From Nothopassalora personata (taxonomy: Eukaryota; Ascomycota; Dothideomycetes; Mycosphaerellales; Mycosphaerellaceae): a stretch of 64,000 nucleotides of DNA. Of this stretch, positions 1 to 11,311 are shown piece by piece. The first letter of the stretch is position 1, and each line of letters opens with the position of its first letter. The position numbers were made by a program, and so were the translations under genes. The DNA lies in assembly GCA_033816765.1 (NCBI GenBank), contig CM066297.1, positions 2,288,573 through 2,352,572 on the forward strand. The letters run 5' to 3'. A model generated the notes under the pieces. That model did not search any database, was not told where the DNA came from, and saw only the letters and a list, made by a program, of their open reading frames with translations.

Positions 1-2
1 TT

Positions 3-266
3 GTCGCGCTAAGCGGTACGGCAGTACTGCTGGGTATCAGTCCAACTTTGGTACCTTCGCCGTCACCATGGCGGGCATTAAATGGTGATGTTGGGCCGCC
101 AGGAGAGTTCAATGATACCTTTGGTGCGTTGAAGAGCGAGGAGTTGGTTCTGGGAATTTTCAGCAAGGAGTCGATTGGCGTTGCGACCTGGATCGCCAGT
201 GTCCTCTTCGTGAGCTCGGTATGCTTTGGTAATATTGGAAGACGTTTGGCGCCGCAAAGGATTTAA
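3..266 (+). CDS. 3' end of an unrecognised, possibly membrane, protein (partial)
   Basis: A frame is open from the first bases of the window to a TAA at 264-266, giving about 87 residues with no stop. It contains two hydrophobic stretches: one near the window edge (VALSGTAVLLGIS) and one near the end (VATWIASVLFVSSVCFG) followed by the basic tail GRRLAPQRI. This fits the last exon of a membrane protein whose start lies outside the window. I recognise no family. The opposite strand is also open over much of this stretch (78-299), so coding on the plus strand is only a moderate guess. Confidence 0.35.
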   Translation, partial: VALSGTAVLLGISPTLVPSPSPWRALNGDVGPPGEFNDTFGALKSEELVLGIFSKESIGVATWIASVLFVSSVCFGNIGRRLAPQRI

Positions 267-353
267 GTAGTTCTGCATGCGGCTACTAGGTAACCACATA
301 AAATGCCTCGCTCCTGCATCTCCGTAGGCCGCCGGTGGCTGGTTATAGCCCAG

Positions 354-1097
354 TCACTTTTGCCGACTTACGACATATCTGTACATCCTCTTCAAGTATT
401 TGCACGCGGCGCCCAGGTCCTTGTCGGGGTACAGGTATGTCGCTACTTCCTTGAGCGGTACCCCAGACTGTATCATATCGATCGCACGCTTTCTGGCGTC
501 GTGATTCCACCTCTTGACTTTGCGGGCGTTTATCCTCTTGAGCGTCTCGCGTACGCTGCAATATGAGCGGTCAAGGGCTCGCGCTACTTCCTTCAAGGGC
601 AGCTTTTGCTCCTCGTGCAGGACGTGCAGTTTTCTGATCTCTTGACCCGACCATACCCTGGGACGCTTATTCAAGCCCCGAAGCTTCAGATTCATCAGGG
701 CCGTCATCGTTTTGTTCGGGAAATACTTCGAGAGTATCTCTGAGTAGGGCATACCTTCGGCGCGTAGCTGAAGTATCTGGTCACGTTCTGACTCCGTGAC
801 GTATCTGGGGTCTTTGTACAACATCGTCCCATCCTCATCCCGAGGGCAATGAGTGCGAATTTTCAGTGAAATGGCTTCAGAGGTCCTGTGAGGAAATGCC
901 GAGCGGATGTTCTGCATCGTCTCGCCCTGCTTGCGAAGTCCCAGTAGCTTATCGACCTCGGCTCGGGACCAGCGCTTACTTTCGGTACCCGTCGGTTTCC
1001 GCAGAAGTGCTATGGTTGTTGAGAATGCCTTCAAGTGTAGGCAAGCAAGACCGGGCAGCCTGTGAGCAATCCATGATATAGAACAAGTGATTTGCAT
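354..1097 (-). CDS. Myb/SANT-like repeat protein, possible mitochondrial targeting
   Basis: A single-exon frame of 247 residues begins at an ATG (1097-1095). The first ~35 residues are hydrophobic and basic with Ser/Thr and no acidic residue (MQITCSISWIAHRL..., KAFSTTIALLRK), which resembles a mitochondrial presequence. The rest holds about four tandem helix-rich units of 40-45 residues, each opening with a Trp- or Glu-containing helix and ending in a basic recognition-like helix: RWSRAEVDKLLGLRKQG, VTESERDQILQLRAEG, VWSGQEIRKLHVLHEEQ and RWNHDARKRAIDMIQSG. This spacing is typical of Myb/SANT-like DNA-binding repeats. Function is unknown; a DNA-binding role is inferred. It is transcribed divergently from ADE17. 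Confidence 0.75.
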   Translation of the reverse strand: MQITCSISWIAHRLPGLACLHLKAFSTTIALLRKPTGTESKRWSRAEVDKLLGLRKQGETMQNIRSAFPHRTSEAISLKIRTHCPRDEDGTMLYKDPRYVTESERDQILQLRAEGMPYSEILSKYFPNKTMTALMNLKLRGLNKRPRVWSGQEIRKLHVLHEEQKLPLKEVARALDRSYCSVRETLKRINARKVKRWNHDARKRAIDMIQSGVPLKEVATYLYPDKDLGAACKYLKRMYRYVVSRQK

Positions 1098-1665
1098 CGA
1101 GTTGCCTGTGACCGGTCGAAGCGCCAGGCAGTATAAGGCGAGGGGGACGACACGATCTATAGTCTGAACGTTCGTGAGAGCTATTCCTCCAGCCTAGCGG
1201 GGTGAGACGCTGGAGACGCAAAAGATCAAAGCGCATCAGGTGTGGTTATGCCCACAAACAAGGTGATCTTCCGTGACGTGGGACTGCGCATGTTGTAAGA
1301 CAATGGCCGGGCATTCCTTAACCTTAGTTCCATACCGATGCGCCGAGTACTGAAACGGCCACAAAGCGAAGTTGCTTCCGACCGGGACGCGAGATAACTG
1401 CGGTGATGTTGAGTTGTTGTTATTAGGAGGAAACATGGGAAGCTTCCATGAGCACATGCAGGCGGGACCGGCTACACGCGCATTAGCCCGTCAGGCACGT
1501 TGACCAACCAAACCACGTGGCTGACGTCGGCGAGGCAGAAATTTGATTTGTTGCACATGCAGCAGCCACACGAGAACGAGCGGGCAGTGGCATACATATC
1601 ACCTGATACCAGGACACTCTCCTCTGTTCCATCACTAGTAAACGACCACAGTGATACCAGCCAAT
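1098..1665. other. Intergenic region, divergent promoter of Myb-like gene and ADE17
   Basis: 568 bp between two divergent starts. No convincing coding frame is seen. Candidate sites for ADE17 lie near 1514-1528. Confidence 0.6.
1514..1528. promoter_or_regulatory. CACGTG box next to a CRE-like TGACGTC
   Basis: CACGTG lies at 1514-1519 and TGACGTC at 1522-1528, about 140-150 bp upstream of the ADE17 start. CACGTG binds bHLH factors and TGACGTCA binds bZIP/ATF factors in fungi. That these sites drive this gene is inference. Confidence 0.3.
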
Positions 1666-3525
1666 ATGGCTGCCGAAAAGCCCCAGAAGATAGGTATTTG
1701 CAATCCCCCCCCCCGGCCATATCTCTGCTCGTCACTCACACGTCAATTAGCAATATTGTCGGTTTATGACAAGACTGGCCTGCTTGACTTAGCGAAAGGT
1801 CTCGTGAAGCAGAACGTCCGACTCCTTGCCTCAGGTGGCACAGCAAAGCTCATCCGTGAAGCCAACTTCCCAGTCGAAGATGTCTCCGCAATCACCAAGG
1901 CACCAGAGATGCTTGCAGGCCGTGTCAAGACCCTCCACCCAGCAGTCCACGCTGGTATTCTAGCTCGTGACCTTGCATCTGACGAGAAGGACTTGGCTGA
2001 GCAGAACATCAACAAGGTCGACTACGTCATCTGCAACCTCTACCCGTTCAAGGACACTGTTGCCAAGATCAACGTGACCATCCCAGAAGCTGTTGAGGAG
2101 ATCGACATTGGTGGTGTCACACTCATCCGAGCAGCTGCCAAGAATCACGGCAGGGTGACCATCTTGAGCGATCCACAAGACTACCATGACTTCCTACAGG
2201 AGCTTGAGAAGGGCGAGGTCTCAGAGAAGCAAAAGCAGCTATACGCCCTGAAGGCCTTCTCTCATACCGCAGATTATGACAACGCCATCTCAGACTTCTT
2301 CCGTAAGAAGTATGCCGGCGATGGCTCTCAACACCTCTCCCTGCGTTACGGCGCAAACCCTCACCAGAAGCCTGCCTCAGCTTTTGTCACAAGCGGCAAG
2401 CTCCCCTTCAAGGCACTCAACGGCTCCCCAGGCTACATCAACCTTCTCGATGCTCTCAATGGTTGGGCACTGGTCAAGGAACTTGATGAGGCTCTCGACT
2501 ACCCAGCCGCTGCGTCTTTCAAGCATGTCTCGCCTGCTGGTACGGCCATCGGTGTTCCACTCAAGCATCCAGAGCACAAGGTATACATGGTTGAGAATGT
2601 GCAGGGCATTGACGAGTCAGGTCTGGCTCAGGCATATGCACGTGCCAGAGGCGCAGACCGTATGTCGAGCTTCGGTGACATGATTGCCCTATCACGAGAG
2701 GTCGACGTGCCAACTGCCAAGATCATCAACATGGAAGTAAGCGACGGTGTCATTGCCCCTGGCTACCAGAAAGAAGCCCTCGAAATCTTGCAGAAAAAGA
2801 AGGGCGGCAAGTACCTCGTGCTGCAGATGGACGCCAACTACAAGCCTGGACCACAAGAGCAACGCACAGTCTACGGCATCAACTTGACACAATTACGCAA
2901 CGATGCCACCATCTCTCCACAGAACACATTCAACTCGGTCCTTATCCCAAGAGACTCAAAGCAGCCACTGCCCGAGTCTGCACTTCGAGACCTGACTGTC
3001 GCAACCATTGCGCTCAAGTACACACAGTCCAACTCGGTATGTTACGCGCTCAACGGCCAAGTCATTGGTCTCGGTGCAGGTCAACAATCTCGCATCCACT
3101 GCACACGTCTTGCGGGCGACAAAGCCGACAACTGGTGGATGCGCTTCCACGAACGCACTCTCGGCCTCAAGTGGAAGCAAGGTTCGAAGCGTGCCGACAA
3201 GTCGAACGCCATCGACCTTCTCTGCGCCGGCATCGTTCCAGACAACGATGGTCCCGAGCGTAAAGATTGGGAGAGCAAGTTTGAGGAGGAGCCCAAGCCT
3301 TTCACGATCGAGGAGCGTAAGGAGTGGCTCAGCAAGCTCTCTGGCGTTGCCTGCTCGAGTGACGCCTTCTTCCCATTCATCGACAATGTCTTCCGCGCTT
3401 CTAGGAGTGGTGTCAAGTACATTGCCGCGCCGGTGGGAAGCCAGAACGACGAGGCAGTCAAGAGCACAGCGGAGGAGCTCGGCATCACATTTGTCGAGCA
3501 GCATATCCGACTGTTCCACCACTAA
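1666..3525 (+). CDS. ADE17: Bifunctional AICAR transformylase / IMP cyclohydrolase (PurH)
   Basis: Catalyses the last two steps of de novo IMP synthesis: formyl transfer from 10-formyl-THF to AICAR, then cyclisation. The protein is cytosolic. Exons are 1666-1693 and 1751-3525, giving 600 residues, the normal family length. The intron (1694-1750, 57 bp) carries a run of ten C and is stop-free and a multiple of three, so unspliced RNA stays in frame. Splicing restores the family start [20 protein letters not shown]. Visible signatures are [18 protein letters not shown] and NLYPF in the cyclohydrolase half, and RYGANPHQ and SFKHVSPAG (the Lys-His catalytic pair) in the transformylase half. The upstream in-frame GTG at 1651 is not a credible start. 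The gene is convergent with SHR3. Confidence 0.97.
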   Translation: MAAEKPQKIGICNPPPRPYLCSSLTRQLAILSVYDKTGLLDLAKGLVKQNVRLLASGGTAKLIREANFPVEDVSAITKAPEMLAGRVKTLHPAVHAGILARDLASDEKDLAEQNINKVDYVICNLYPFKDTVAKINVTIPEAVEEIDIGGVTLIRAAAKNHGRVTILSDPQDYHDFLQELEKGEVSEKQKQLYALKAFSHTADYDNAISDFFRKKYAGDGSQHLSLRYGANPHQKPASAFVTSGKLPFKALNGSPGYINLLDALNGWALVKELDEALDYPAAASFKHVSPAGTAIGVPLKHPEHKVYMVENVQGIDESGLAQAYARARGADRMSSFGDMIALSREVDVPTAKIINMEVSDGVIAPGYQKEALEILQKKKGGKYLVLQMDANYKPGPQEQRTVYGINLTQLRNDATISPQNTFNSVLIPRDSKQPLPESALRDLTVATIALKYTQSNSVCYALNGQVIGLGAGQQSRIHCTRLAGDKADNWWMRFHERTLGLKWKQGSKRADKSNAIDLLCAGIVPDNDGPERKDWESKFEEEPKPFTIEERKEWLSKLSGVACSSDAFFPFIDNVFRASRSGVKYIAAPVGSQNDEAVKSTAEELGITFVEQHIRLFHH

Positions 3526-3812
3526 ATGACTTGGACATTTGTGCTGATCTTGGACATGATACATGAGCTTTCAACACATTAGCGCGATGCCGCTGGGGGC
3601 GTGTGGATGCCAAAAAAGATACCACAGTGCGGTATTAGCGATGAACTATAGATGCGTGACGGCATAATAGCCACAAAAGAAATGAACCATGATCTTGAAA
3701 ACCAAAAACCTGCCGTGTCCAGGGTATCATTGTCTTCCAATAACCAATGCCTGCCGTATCGTTCGCCGTATCTCTCGAAGCTCCAAACACATCAACACCT
3801 GCTGATCATCAT

Positions 3813-4560
3813 CTACAACTTCTTCTTACTCTCCTTCGCATTCGCACCCGCCGCCTTAGCAGCCTTCTTCCCATCCCTCGCCTTATCCATCTGCTCCAAC
3901 TCCTCCGCCTCCTTCCTTTGCGCATACCACTGCCCAGCCTGCAAGATCAAAACTCCCACAAGCACCAGCGCAAGAATCGTATTACTCGCCGCCAAAACTC
4001 TCAAACTATCCTCCCTCCCAATGAAATCACTCGCATTCTCTCCATCAATCGGCTGCGCATTCTCCACCACCTTCCCCGCCTCATCCAGTGTCGCACCCCC
4101 ATACGCTCCCGCCGTCACAGTCCGCAGTCCCTTCACAATGTTCGCGATATAGACAGTGATTCCACACATGTAGAGGACCAGCGACGCGCCGTCGAAGAGG
4201 AGGTTGGCTTCGGAGGGTTTGTAGAGTTTCATGAGGAAGCCCAAGAGGCCGGTGCCGATTACGATGTGTAGGATGCGCGAGATGAGGGGTGGGGAGGCGT
4301 GGAGGAATTTCAGGTGGTTTTCTTGCAGGGCGAAATAGGTCTCGCGAGGATGGGTGGCGGGGTCGCCGGAGAATGGGGGGTGGGTGGAGGGCGTGGTCCA
4401 GAGGACGTTGTAGTCGTAGGGGAACAGGGCGAAGAGGATGCCGAGGAAGAAACATGTTGCTGGTCGGAGTGTGAGTGGTTGCGCTGGCGATAGGGAATAT
4501 CGGTGACTTACGTCCTACGATCAGGAAGGTCGCGAACGGGGAGCTGCCTTTGGTGGCCAT
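3813..4560 (-). CDS. SHR3: Shr3-type ER packaging chaperone for amino-acid permeases
   Basis: Shr3 is an ER membrane chaperone that prevents misfolding of amino-acid permeases and helps load them into COPII vesicles. Exons on the minus strand are 4560-4512 and 4459-3813 (231 residues). The intron, 4511-4460, has a GTAAGT donor and CAG acceptor. The N-terminus reads MATKGSSPFATFLIVG, then FFLGILFALFPYDYNVLW, the family hallmark after the first membrane helix. Three more hydrophobic segments follow (HIVIGTGLLGFLM, LVLYMCGITVYIANIV, ILALVLVGVLILQAG). The lysine-rich tail ends KKKL, matching a KKXX ER-retrieval signal. The gene is 287 bp from and convergent with ADE17. Confidence 0.93.
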
Positions 4561-5116
4561 GATGGGTGGGCCAAGCAGATGGCGGTGTTGTTGATGGCGC
4601 GGAACAGAGCTGAGGTCGAGGTTGAAAGTGGACTGGGTGATCGACGGCAATGGTTCAGATTCAGGGTCCGAGTTCAGGGACCGAGGGGTCTTCTCCTCGA
4701 CCTCACCCTTCAATTCACCTCTCCTCACTGAACAGCAGCCATTCGTGCTCGGTTACCTATCATCATCAGCGCGATACGGCGTGTGATCGACGAGAGCCGA
4801 CATGTTCTGACCAATGATGCCGAAGAAGAAACATGATAAGACATACTAGAGGTGGCGACGACAACGACGAGGTCTTATTGAAACATTTCATCAAGCTCGA
4901 TTGAGAGCCGCAGCAAAATTCTGCCACCGCGATGTAAGCCATCGTGTCGATTCTACTCTGATCGCATTGATCGGCTTGCTGCTCATTTGAGAATTTGATA
5001 GGGCAGCTTCAACAAGAGCATCGATGATGACCTCCATGAACAATTTGCGAGGGCATAGCTCCTGTAATAGGTGATAGCAGTACTGCTCTGTCAAGAGCAG
5101 AGATATCATCACTACC
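4561..5116. other. SHR3 upstream region
   Basis: About 550 bp upstream of SHR3. No gene is supported; short frames here are not conserved-looking. Confidence 0.5.
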
Positions 5117-6231
5117 ATGTATTCGCCTTCTCCATTTCAGTGGTCGATTGAGATTATCTTTTCGCAAGCATCGTGTGGGCTTGAGCCAACCACAAAAAAT
5201 CAATTGCCTGACAAAGAGGTCTTCCTTGCAGCGCACCTAACACCCATGATGACCGATGAGGTATGATGCGCGTTGACACATCGGGCGGCACATATAATAC
5301 TCGGTGCCGAGATGCTTGTACATACATTAGCCACGCTCGCTAACAACTTCAACAATGTAGGACGAGACTGTCTGTCTGATCTGCTGGCAGCCATCGATCG
5401 TCTTACTGCGAACACCATGCGATCATATCTACTGCGCGCAATACCTGATCGTATGACCAAGCACGACTAACACTTGCCCACATGAAAACCGAGGACTTTT
5501 CGAGGTCGAGGGCACTCGTACGATTTATCAACTGGCGCCATTCATTAAACCACATCTTCAGCGTTGGCATGGCCTGAAGTTCTCGAGCATTTCACTCTTG
5601 CGCACAGCGAGGTCGGAGCCTATGCTCTTGGGAGCGACAGCGATCTCGATCGCCTAGACAGCGCCGATGTCGCCATCCATAGCGCGGTATTTCAGTTTAC
5701 AAGTCTCTTCGATGACTGGAGACGCACCCTCACTGACGGATCCGAGCACCTACAGTGCCGCGAGATCGAATGTCCGATAGAGGCGACCCTACTGTACTCC
5801 GGCTTGTTGCTTTCGCGGGTTGCCAGCGACTGGCCTCTATACCTGGTCATGACCACTTGATCCACGGGATTTTTCGATACCAGTGGACCCGAGTCTACCG
5901 GCGAATCAGTCAACTTCTCGTTAACAGACGGATGCACCCAGCCAAAGTGGGCCAGCTGAAGGATACCTTGGTGAGCCTGGGGCCATTCGCTTACGTGGTG
6001 CCACGGGAGCCTTCCCCTCAGCGGAACCCTAGGTCTGCCTTTACTAGCGAGGTCCGTCGCTTTGCGCATGATGTTGAAATGCTCGTACGATGAATTGCAT
6101 CCGCTGCTGCAGACGTGTACATGCGTCAGATATCGGACGGTCAAGTAGTAGAGCCTGAGCTGGAATATGCTCCTGAGGCCGCTGCGCGTATGGTGCTAAT
6201 CGCATCGCATTTGAACCGTAGGCGGGAGTAG
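5117..6231 (+). pseudogene. Decayed gene of unknown family
   Basis: Starting at an ATG (5117, MYSPSPFQW) the frame reads coding-like text interrupted by a single TGA near 5261, then continues in the same frame (AAHIILGAEMLVHTLATLAN) to a stop at 5468. A +1 frame carries GLFEVEGTRTIYQLAPFIKP up to about 5655. The first frame resumes (DSDLDRLDSADVAIHSAVFQF) to 5860. The third frame then continues through RRFAHDVEMLVR, a TGA, and DVYMRQISDGQVVEPELEY, ending at a TAG at 6229-6231. At least four lesions are needed to read one protein, so I call it a pseudogene. Some breaks could be introns that I cannot place. I recognise no family. Confidence 0.5.
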
Positions 6232-7384
6232 CCTATGTCCACTGCGAACGAGCACATCCGCTTGATAGGTAGTGTATCTAGAGCAACATATTACATGTGA
6301 CGAAACAGCAAACGATTCAACTGACATATCACTCACATATGAGACCAAGCCGCTCGAACCCTCACCCTCCAGCCACCCTCCTACTGACTACATCACCACC
6401 TAGATAACTCCAAAAAGACAAGCCCCTCTAACGAGAGACTTGTAATTAAGGTCACAATCTTCTACTGAAGATTCACCTAATATCGAACACCCAAGTAGTT
6501 TCGCACGCAGCAACAGGCTAGGCAATTTTTGGTGCAATTGATGAGGCCACATCTAAGCTCATGAGACTCCGAAGAGAACGGTTTGAATGATTGGTTACTG
6601 CATCAATATGCGGTTGGTTATGCGACTCGCCCATATGGACGCATTCCGACCCTGTGCTGTGATTGGCTTGCTTGGGTGTTGATGGAGGAAGTGAGCGTGT
6701 CGTGGTATATATGAGTTTATGGGCGGGAGCGTCCGATAGAGGGAAGGGGAAGGGTAGGGAGGGACGTGGACCGGGATTTGGCGTGTAGGTGGGTGTGGTG
6801 TTAGGCGTGGATTGCTGTACCTCGACCCTCCAGGGTAGTTAATGATTAGATGTCCTGTGATGTGATGGTATGATCCTTCAATCTTTTCCTACCCAAACTC
6901 AGCTCTTGATCTCACATTGTTGCGCCCTCCATGGCTCATAGCAGCGTCTCTCCCAGGATGAATCCCGCTTTAATGGACCTCAAACTCGTAGTATACAGTG
7001 ACATACCTTCTGATAATTATCATTGCTCTTTCTGAGATGGATTTGCTGGTGCAGAAGTCCATTCTTGCCACAGCAAGATGTGTTGTGAACGAGGCTAGTC
7101 TTCTCATTGCCCGCTAGCCCGCAGGTTGTGGCTCAGTATCGGGCTGTACCAGCCCATCACGAGCTCCGGGACAGTCTGGTCGCATACACCTAGAGCGAGA
7201 TCACGTCCACGTGCTATGTAGCAGGTGGTAAACAAACAATGTCACTCTTTTCATGTGAAGTCTGCTCGCCGGCCCGAATTCCGAGGCAGACCCACTTTCA
7301 CTTCACCTTGCATTCGCCTAGTCAACACTGCATCGAACAATGTTTCCGTGATCATCACTGCCATCACAATGAAGACGGTTGCAG
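6232..7384. other. Non-coding stretch and CSA upstream region
   Basis: About 1.15 kb without a credible frame on either strand. The segment 6700-6800 is G-rich on the plus strand (GGGAAGGGGAAGGG-like). The final part must contain the promoter of the WD40 gene. Confidence 0.5.
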
Positions 7385-8808
7385 ATGAACACGTTTCTTC
7401 TCAACCGCCAGCTGGGCGCCATCAGTCCACAGGCGCTGGCTAATGCGCAGAACAATCGCCTGCTCCAGGCATTAGCACCAGCCAACAACGTCAACTTCGC
7501 CCTTCGACTGCCGAGCACAACGGCAGCGCGAGGCACAGCTGGCACACAGGATGTCGCGCATGCTTCTGGAGTTAGCAGTATTGCGATTGATAGGTTTGAG
7601 GGGAGATAGTAAGTCCAGCAACCAAAGATCCTTTTTCTTTACTAATCATATCAAGCTTGATATCGGCAGGCGCCGATTCATCCCTAGCAGTGTGGGACTT
7701 TGAAGGAGGATCGACTAGCTCGGATGGTTCGACTACATATGTTCCACTAGACAACAAAGCTCGCACATCTACCACGCAAAGTCTCGGCATTACTCACGTC
7801 TCGTTCTACCCGTTCGACAGCCTAGCTCTGTTGACCAGTGGCTACGATCATACTCTCAAGCTCTTCTCGTCAGAAACACTGAAAGCTTCTGCGTCGTTCG
7901 ACATTGGCTCGATAGTCTACTCGCACGCCACGTCTACCATCGCATCAACGCACCTTCTGGTGGCATGTGCATCCCAGCACCCAGCAGTACGTCTCGTAGA
8001 CCTTCGATCAGGAGCCAGTACGCACTCCTTGGCAGGTCATTCCGGGTCAGTCTTGACTGTAGCATGGCACCCAAAGAATGAGAACGTCCTCGCTAGCGGT
8101 GCCACGGACGGGGTCGTGCGACTGTGGGATGTTCGCCGCAGCGCCAGCAGTCTCGGGGTCCTGGACATGGACGACAGTATCGGCATTGCAGGCTACGATG
8201 GCAAAGGAACCGGCGCACGAAGACGTGAACGTGGCAAGTCGCACACTGGAGCAGTCAACGGCGTAGTCTGGACCGAGGACGGCCAATTCCTTCTCTCCAA
8301 CGGCCACGACGAGCGCATGCGAGTCTGGGACATGATCGGAGGCGCCAACACGCTGATCAACTTCGGCCCCGGTCTCAAGAATGCAACCACAACAATAGCA
8401 CTGCCTCTGATCGCACCGAGCCACCTCTCAGGAATTGGCAAGGAGACAATTTTCTACCCAAACCCAAGAGAAATCATCCCCTTCGACATGCACTCCGGCA
8501 CAGCCCTAAATGGTCTCCGCGTTCGAGGCCTCCCCGGCTCACAGAATGCAGCTGATACGAACGTCCGCAACCCAAAGAACAGAACAACCTCACTAGCGTG
8601 GCGAGCGCACAGCATCGAGCTCTACTCCGCCCACGGCGACGGCACGATCCGCTGCTGGAAAGCACGTACCGACGAGGACAGCTTAGCAGACGAACAAGAG
8701 TCCGAGGACCCCGTTGCAGACACGGACGCCGCAGAGCGGAAACGCAAACGCGAAGCATTCGATGACATTGTCAAGGATTTGACGTCGAAAAAGATAACCT
8801 TCTCATAG
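7385..8808 (+). CDS. RAD28: CSA/ERCC8 (Rad28)-type WD40 repeat protein
   Basis: CSA is the substrate receptor of a Cul4-DDB1 ubiquitin ligase that acts on stalled RNA polymerase II in transcription-coupled repair. Exons are 7385-7608 and 7656-8808 (458 residues). The intron, 7609-7655, has a CTAAT branch site. The acceptor at 7654-7655 is chosen because the next AG (7668-7669) would create a stop codon. The N-terminus has the helical motif typical of DDB1-binding WD40 receptors (LNRQLGAISPQALANAQNNR). WD-type blades include RYLISAGADSSLAVWDFE, VRLVDLRSG, DGVVRLWDVR, DERMRVWDM and DGTIRCWKAR. The first ATG is at 7385; an upstream TTG is not a start. The gene is convergent with DGAT2, 112 bp away. 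Assignment to CSA rather than another WD40 receptor rests on overall layout. Confidence 0.85.
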
Positions 8809-8920
8809 GTTATGAACAGTAACGTTATTCACAAAGTATCTGGGGAAATCGTATCCGCTGCCTGTCGCACTATTCATCATGGCCGTGATGTCACATCTAC
8901 ACTACACAACACCCGATGTC

Positions 8921-10888
8921 TTACTCAACAATCTCCAGCTCGCCCTGCCGGTGACGTGCGAAAGTGTCCTTCCAGTCGTCCCATATCCTGACCAACTCGT
9001 GGACGTATTTGGCATGGATCTCGTCTACGTAGGCGGGATCAGGGTTCTTCGCCTGTAAGATTCGGATTGGCTTGCCGACGACGACGTTGATGGGGCGGCG
9101 ATAGGGCATCATGCCGACGTCGTAGTTGAAGACGCCGCGGGCGTGGAAGAGGGGGACCTGTTCAGACTGTCAGGATGTGCGAGAGGGGCAGAGACGTAGA
9201 GGTGGACTCACGGTGAACCCCATGAACTTCTTCACGAGCAGCTGCGCTTTGTGGACCCAGGGATGCGCTGTCGCATCGAATTGGTCGTAGAGATCGTTTT
9301 CGCCGAATGCGAGGGTAGGAACGAGGTCTGCACCAGTCCTGATTGCGAGCTTTACAAACCCTTTTCTCCTTTTGAGGACTAGACGGAGAGTGTGTGGCTT
9401 CGCATCGAGAGATTCTCTCGCACCGCCGATCACGATCGTGATGGCACGACCCATGCCTTCTCCGTTGGGACCGCCCTTGCTGAGAATGTTCTCGCAGCTT
9501 TCGCGGCTTACCGAAGCGAGGCCCATGCGAAGGGCGTAGTCGCGGTAGATGGGAATGCGGAAGTTGGAATCGAGTGTCAGGAGGGTATTGGTGATGCCTG
9601 GGAAGAGCTGGCTGAAACCCAGAGCTTCGGTTGCGAAGGCCGCGAAGGCGCCGTGGCTGATGATGCCATGGGGGTGATAGCCGAAGATGTACTTTCGTGT
9701 TGGCTCAAGTTCTTGGCTGCGGTGCAGCCGGGCCGGGAAGTATGAGCCAAAGAGGGACCAGATCTTGCTGCGTCGGATCCAGTCGGAGCGTTGGGAGAGC
9801 TCGCCGTCGATTGAGGCGCGGGAGAGTAGGACGTAGATCAGGTAGGGAAGGAGGATGGGCCATAGGATGGGGATGGCGCAGAGCATGAAGAAGATTGCTA
9901 GTCCGCCGACTATTGAGAGGGTGTGGACGAGGACCATGAGCGTTTGGAGTCGGCGTTGGACAGGGACATTGAGAGGTGCCCATCGGATTGCGCTTTGGGA
10001 CCAGCCTGCGCCTGCGCGACGACCAGAGACGAGGTCACCTTTCTCTGACGCGGAGCGAGCTGCATCGAGCTCCTTTGGCGGTTCTGAGGTGGGTGGCTTG
10101 TCTTCGCGTGGTTGCAAGGAGAGCTCGTAGTCTTTGTCCGGCACGATGGAAGCCAGATTCTCGCCGCTCTTGTTTCTCAAATGCTCGTACATGACTTGGC
10201 CTGGCTGCAGCTTCTTCTCCTGCTCCAGCTTGTCTGCGGCTCCATCCAAACCGTGGTCTGTCTCGCGCTCCTTGTCCTTGGTCGCGTGGCCGTTCGTCAG
10301 CTGCAGGTTGCGCGACGATCCGCGTTTGTGGGCTCTTCGTGTCGGTGATCGAGGCGTGTCGTCTTCGCCGGCGCCTTCCAGTTGTTCGGGGGTCTTGTCG
10401 CCGTTGACGTGGTGGATGCCATTTCGCAGGTTGGGAACTGGCATTCCGTTGCCGTCGCCATTGGAAAGTCGGGCGTTCCGGGAAGCTAGAGCTGGCACCC
10501 CTGCGTAGCTCGTCTGACTGTTGCTGCGGTTACTCTTGTTGTTCTCGAGCCTCCCCTTGGGGTGTCGCAATGATGGACTGCCGGGCGACGACGTTCTCTC
10601 CAGATCATCCATCACTTCACCCAACGGCCGTGGTTCGCTGGTGTTGCGCGCGTGCGTCGATCGTGGCGGCGATTCCTTGATCGCGTCTTCGTTGAACGGG
10701 AGCTGGTCTGCTTCAAGCGCCTCTTCCGCAGCTTCAGCATAGCTCTTCGGTGGGAGCTCGTTCTCCTGTCGTTTCACCGAATCCGCGGGCGCTGCGTTCA
10801 CAGACATGGCTGGTGTGGGAGAGTGAGGAGGTGTAAGCGATGGTTTCGACGACTTGCGCGGCACAGCAGGACGATGGCTGGTCATCAT
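8921..10888 (-). CDS. DGA1: Diacylglycerol O-acyltransferase 2 (DGAT2 family), long N-terminus
   Basis: Makes triacylglycerol from diacylglycerol and acyl-CoA at the ER and lipid droplets. Exons on the minus strand are 10888-9212 and 9157-8921 (637 residues). The intron, 9211-9158, has a GTGAGT donor. Roughly the first 280 residues are Ser/Pro/Asp-rich and look disordered. They are followed by a hydrophobic hairpin (LSIVGGLAIFFMLCAIPILW and the next segment), the YFP motif (GSYFPARL), the catalytic HPHG near residue 405 (IFGYHPHGIISHG), and the KGFVKLAIRTGADLVPTLAF block. After splicing, VPLFHARGVFNYDVGMMPYR and the conserved C-terminus follow. The N-terminal extension is longer than in yeast Dga1. 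The start codon lies inside a 28-bp tandem duplication. The gene is divergent from STK19. Confidence 0.92.
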
Positions 10889-11311
10889 CTACGCATTGCT
10901 GATGGCTGGTCATCGTCTACGACATTGCGGAGGATACACCGAGCAGTCTCGCCATTGTTATTACAGACGAGCGAGCACGGGGTACCCGCTTAGCATGTAC
11001 CCACGACTCCAACGTCTTCTGGTTGCGCCTCGCGAGCTGCATCACGGAATGACGTAGCTCTCTCACATCGAGCTCTAGTCGAGAAATCGTCATCTGAAAC
11101 AAACATTCTGCGGGGATTTGAGCCTCGGTACCATACTGTATGCAGGGGACAACATTCACTTGACAGTGTCCAGCGATTAGGCACAAGAGCACGGGCGATG
11201 AATCAGCACGCCGAGTTGCTTTCGAGAGTCACGCGTAGAACAGCGCGAGGACAAGGCTGACGAGACGTGAAATACAGCCGGGCAGAATCACAGCCAAGAC
11301 GAAGAATCGTC
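10889..11311. promoter_or_regulatory. Shared divergent promoter of DGAT2 and STK19
   Basis: 423 bp separate the two start codons. At the DGAT2 end a 28-bp unit is tandemly duplicated (about 10873 and 10901). This places an extra ATG (minus strand, 10913) out of frame upstream of the DGAT2 start. Confidence 0.5.

Noticed and set aside
1651..1665. ADE17 start at a GTG at 1651
   Set aside because: Non-ATG start; the ATG at 1666 begins the conserved N-terminus once the intron is removed.
7656..7670. Splice acceptor at 7668-7669 for the WD40 gene
   Set aside because: It would join TA to G and create a stop. The AG at 7654-7655 gives RYLISAGADSSLAVWD.
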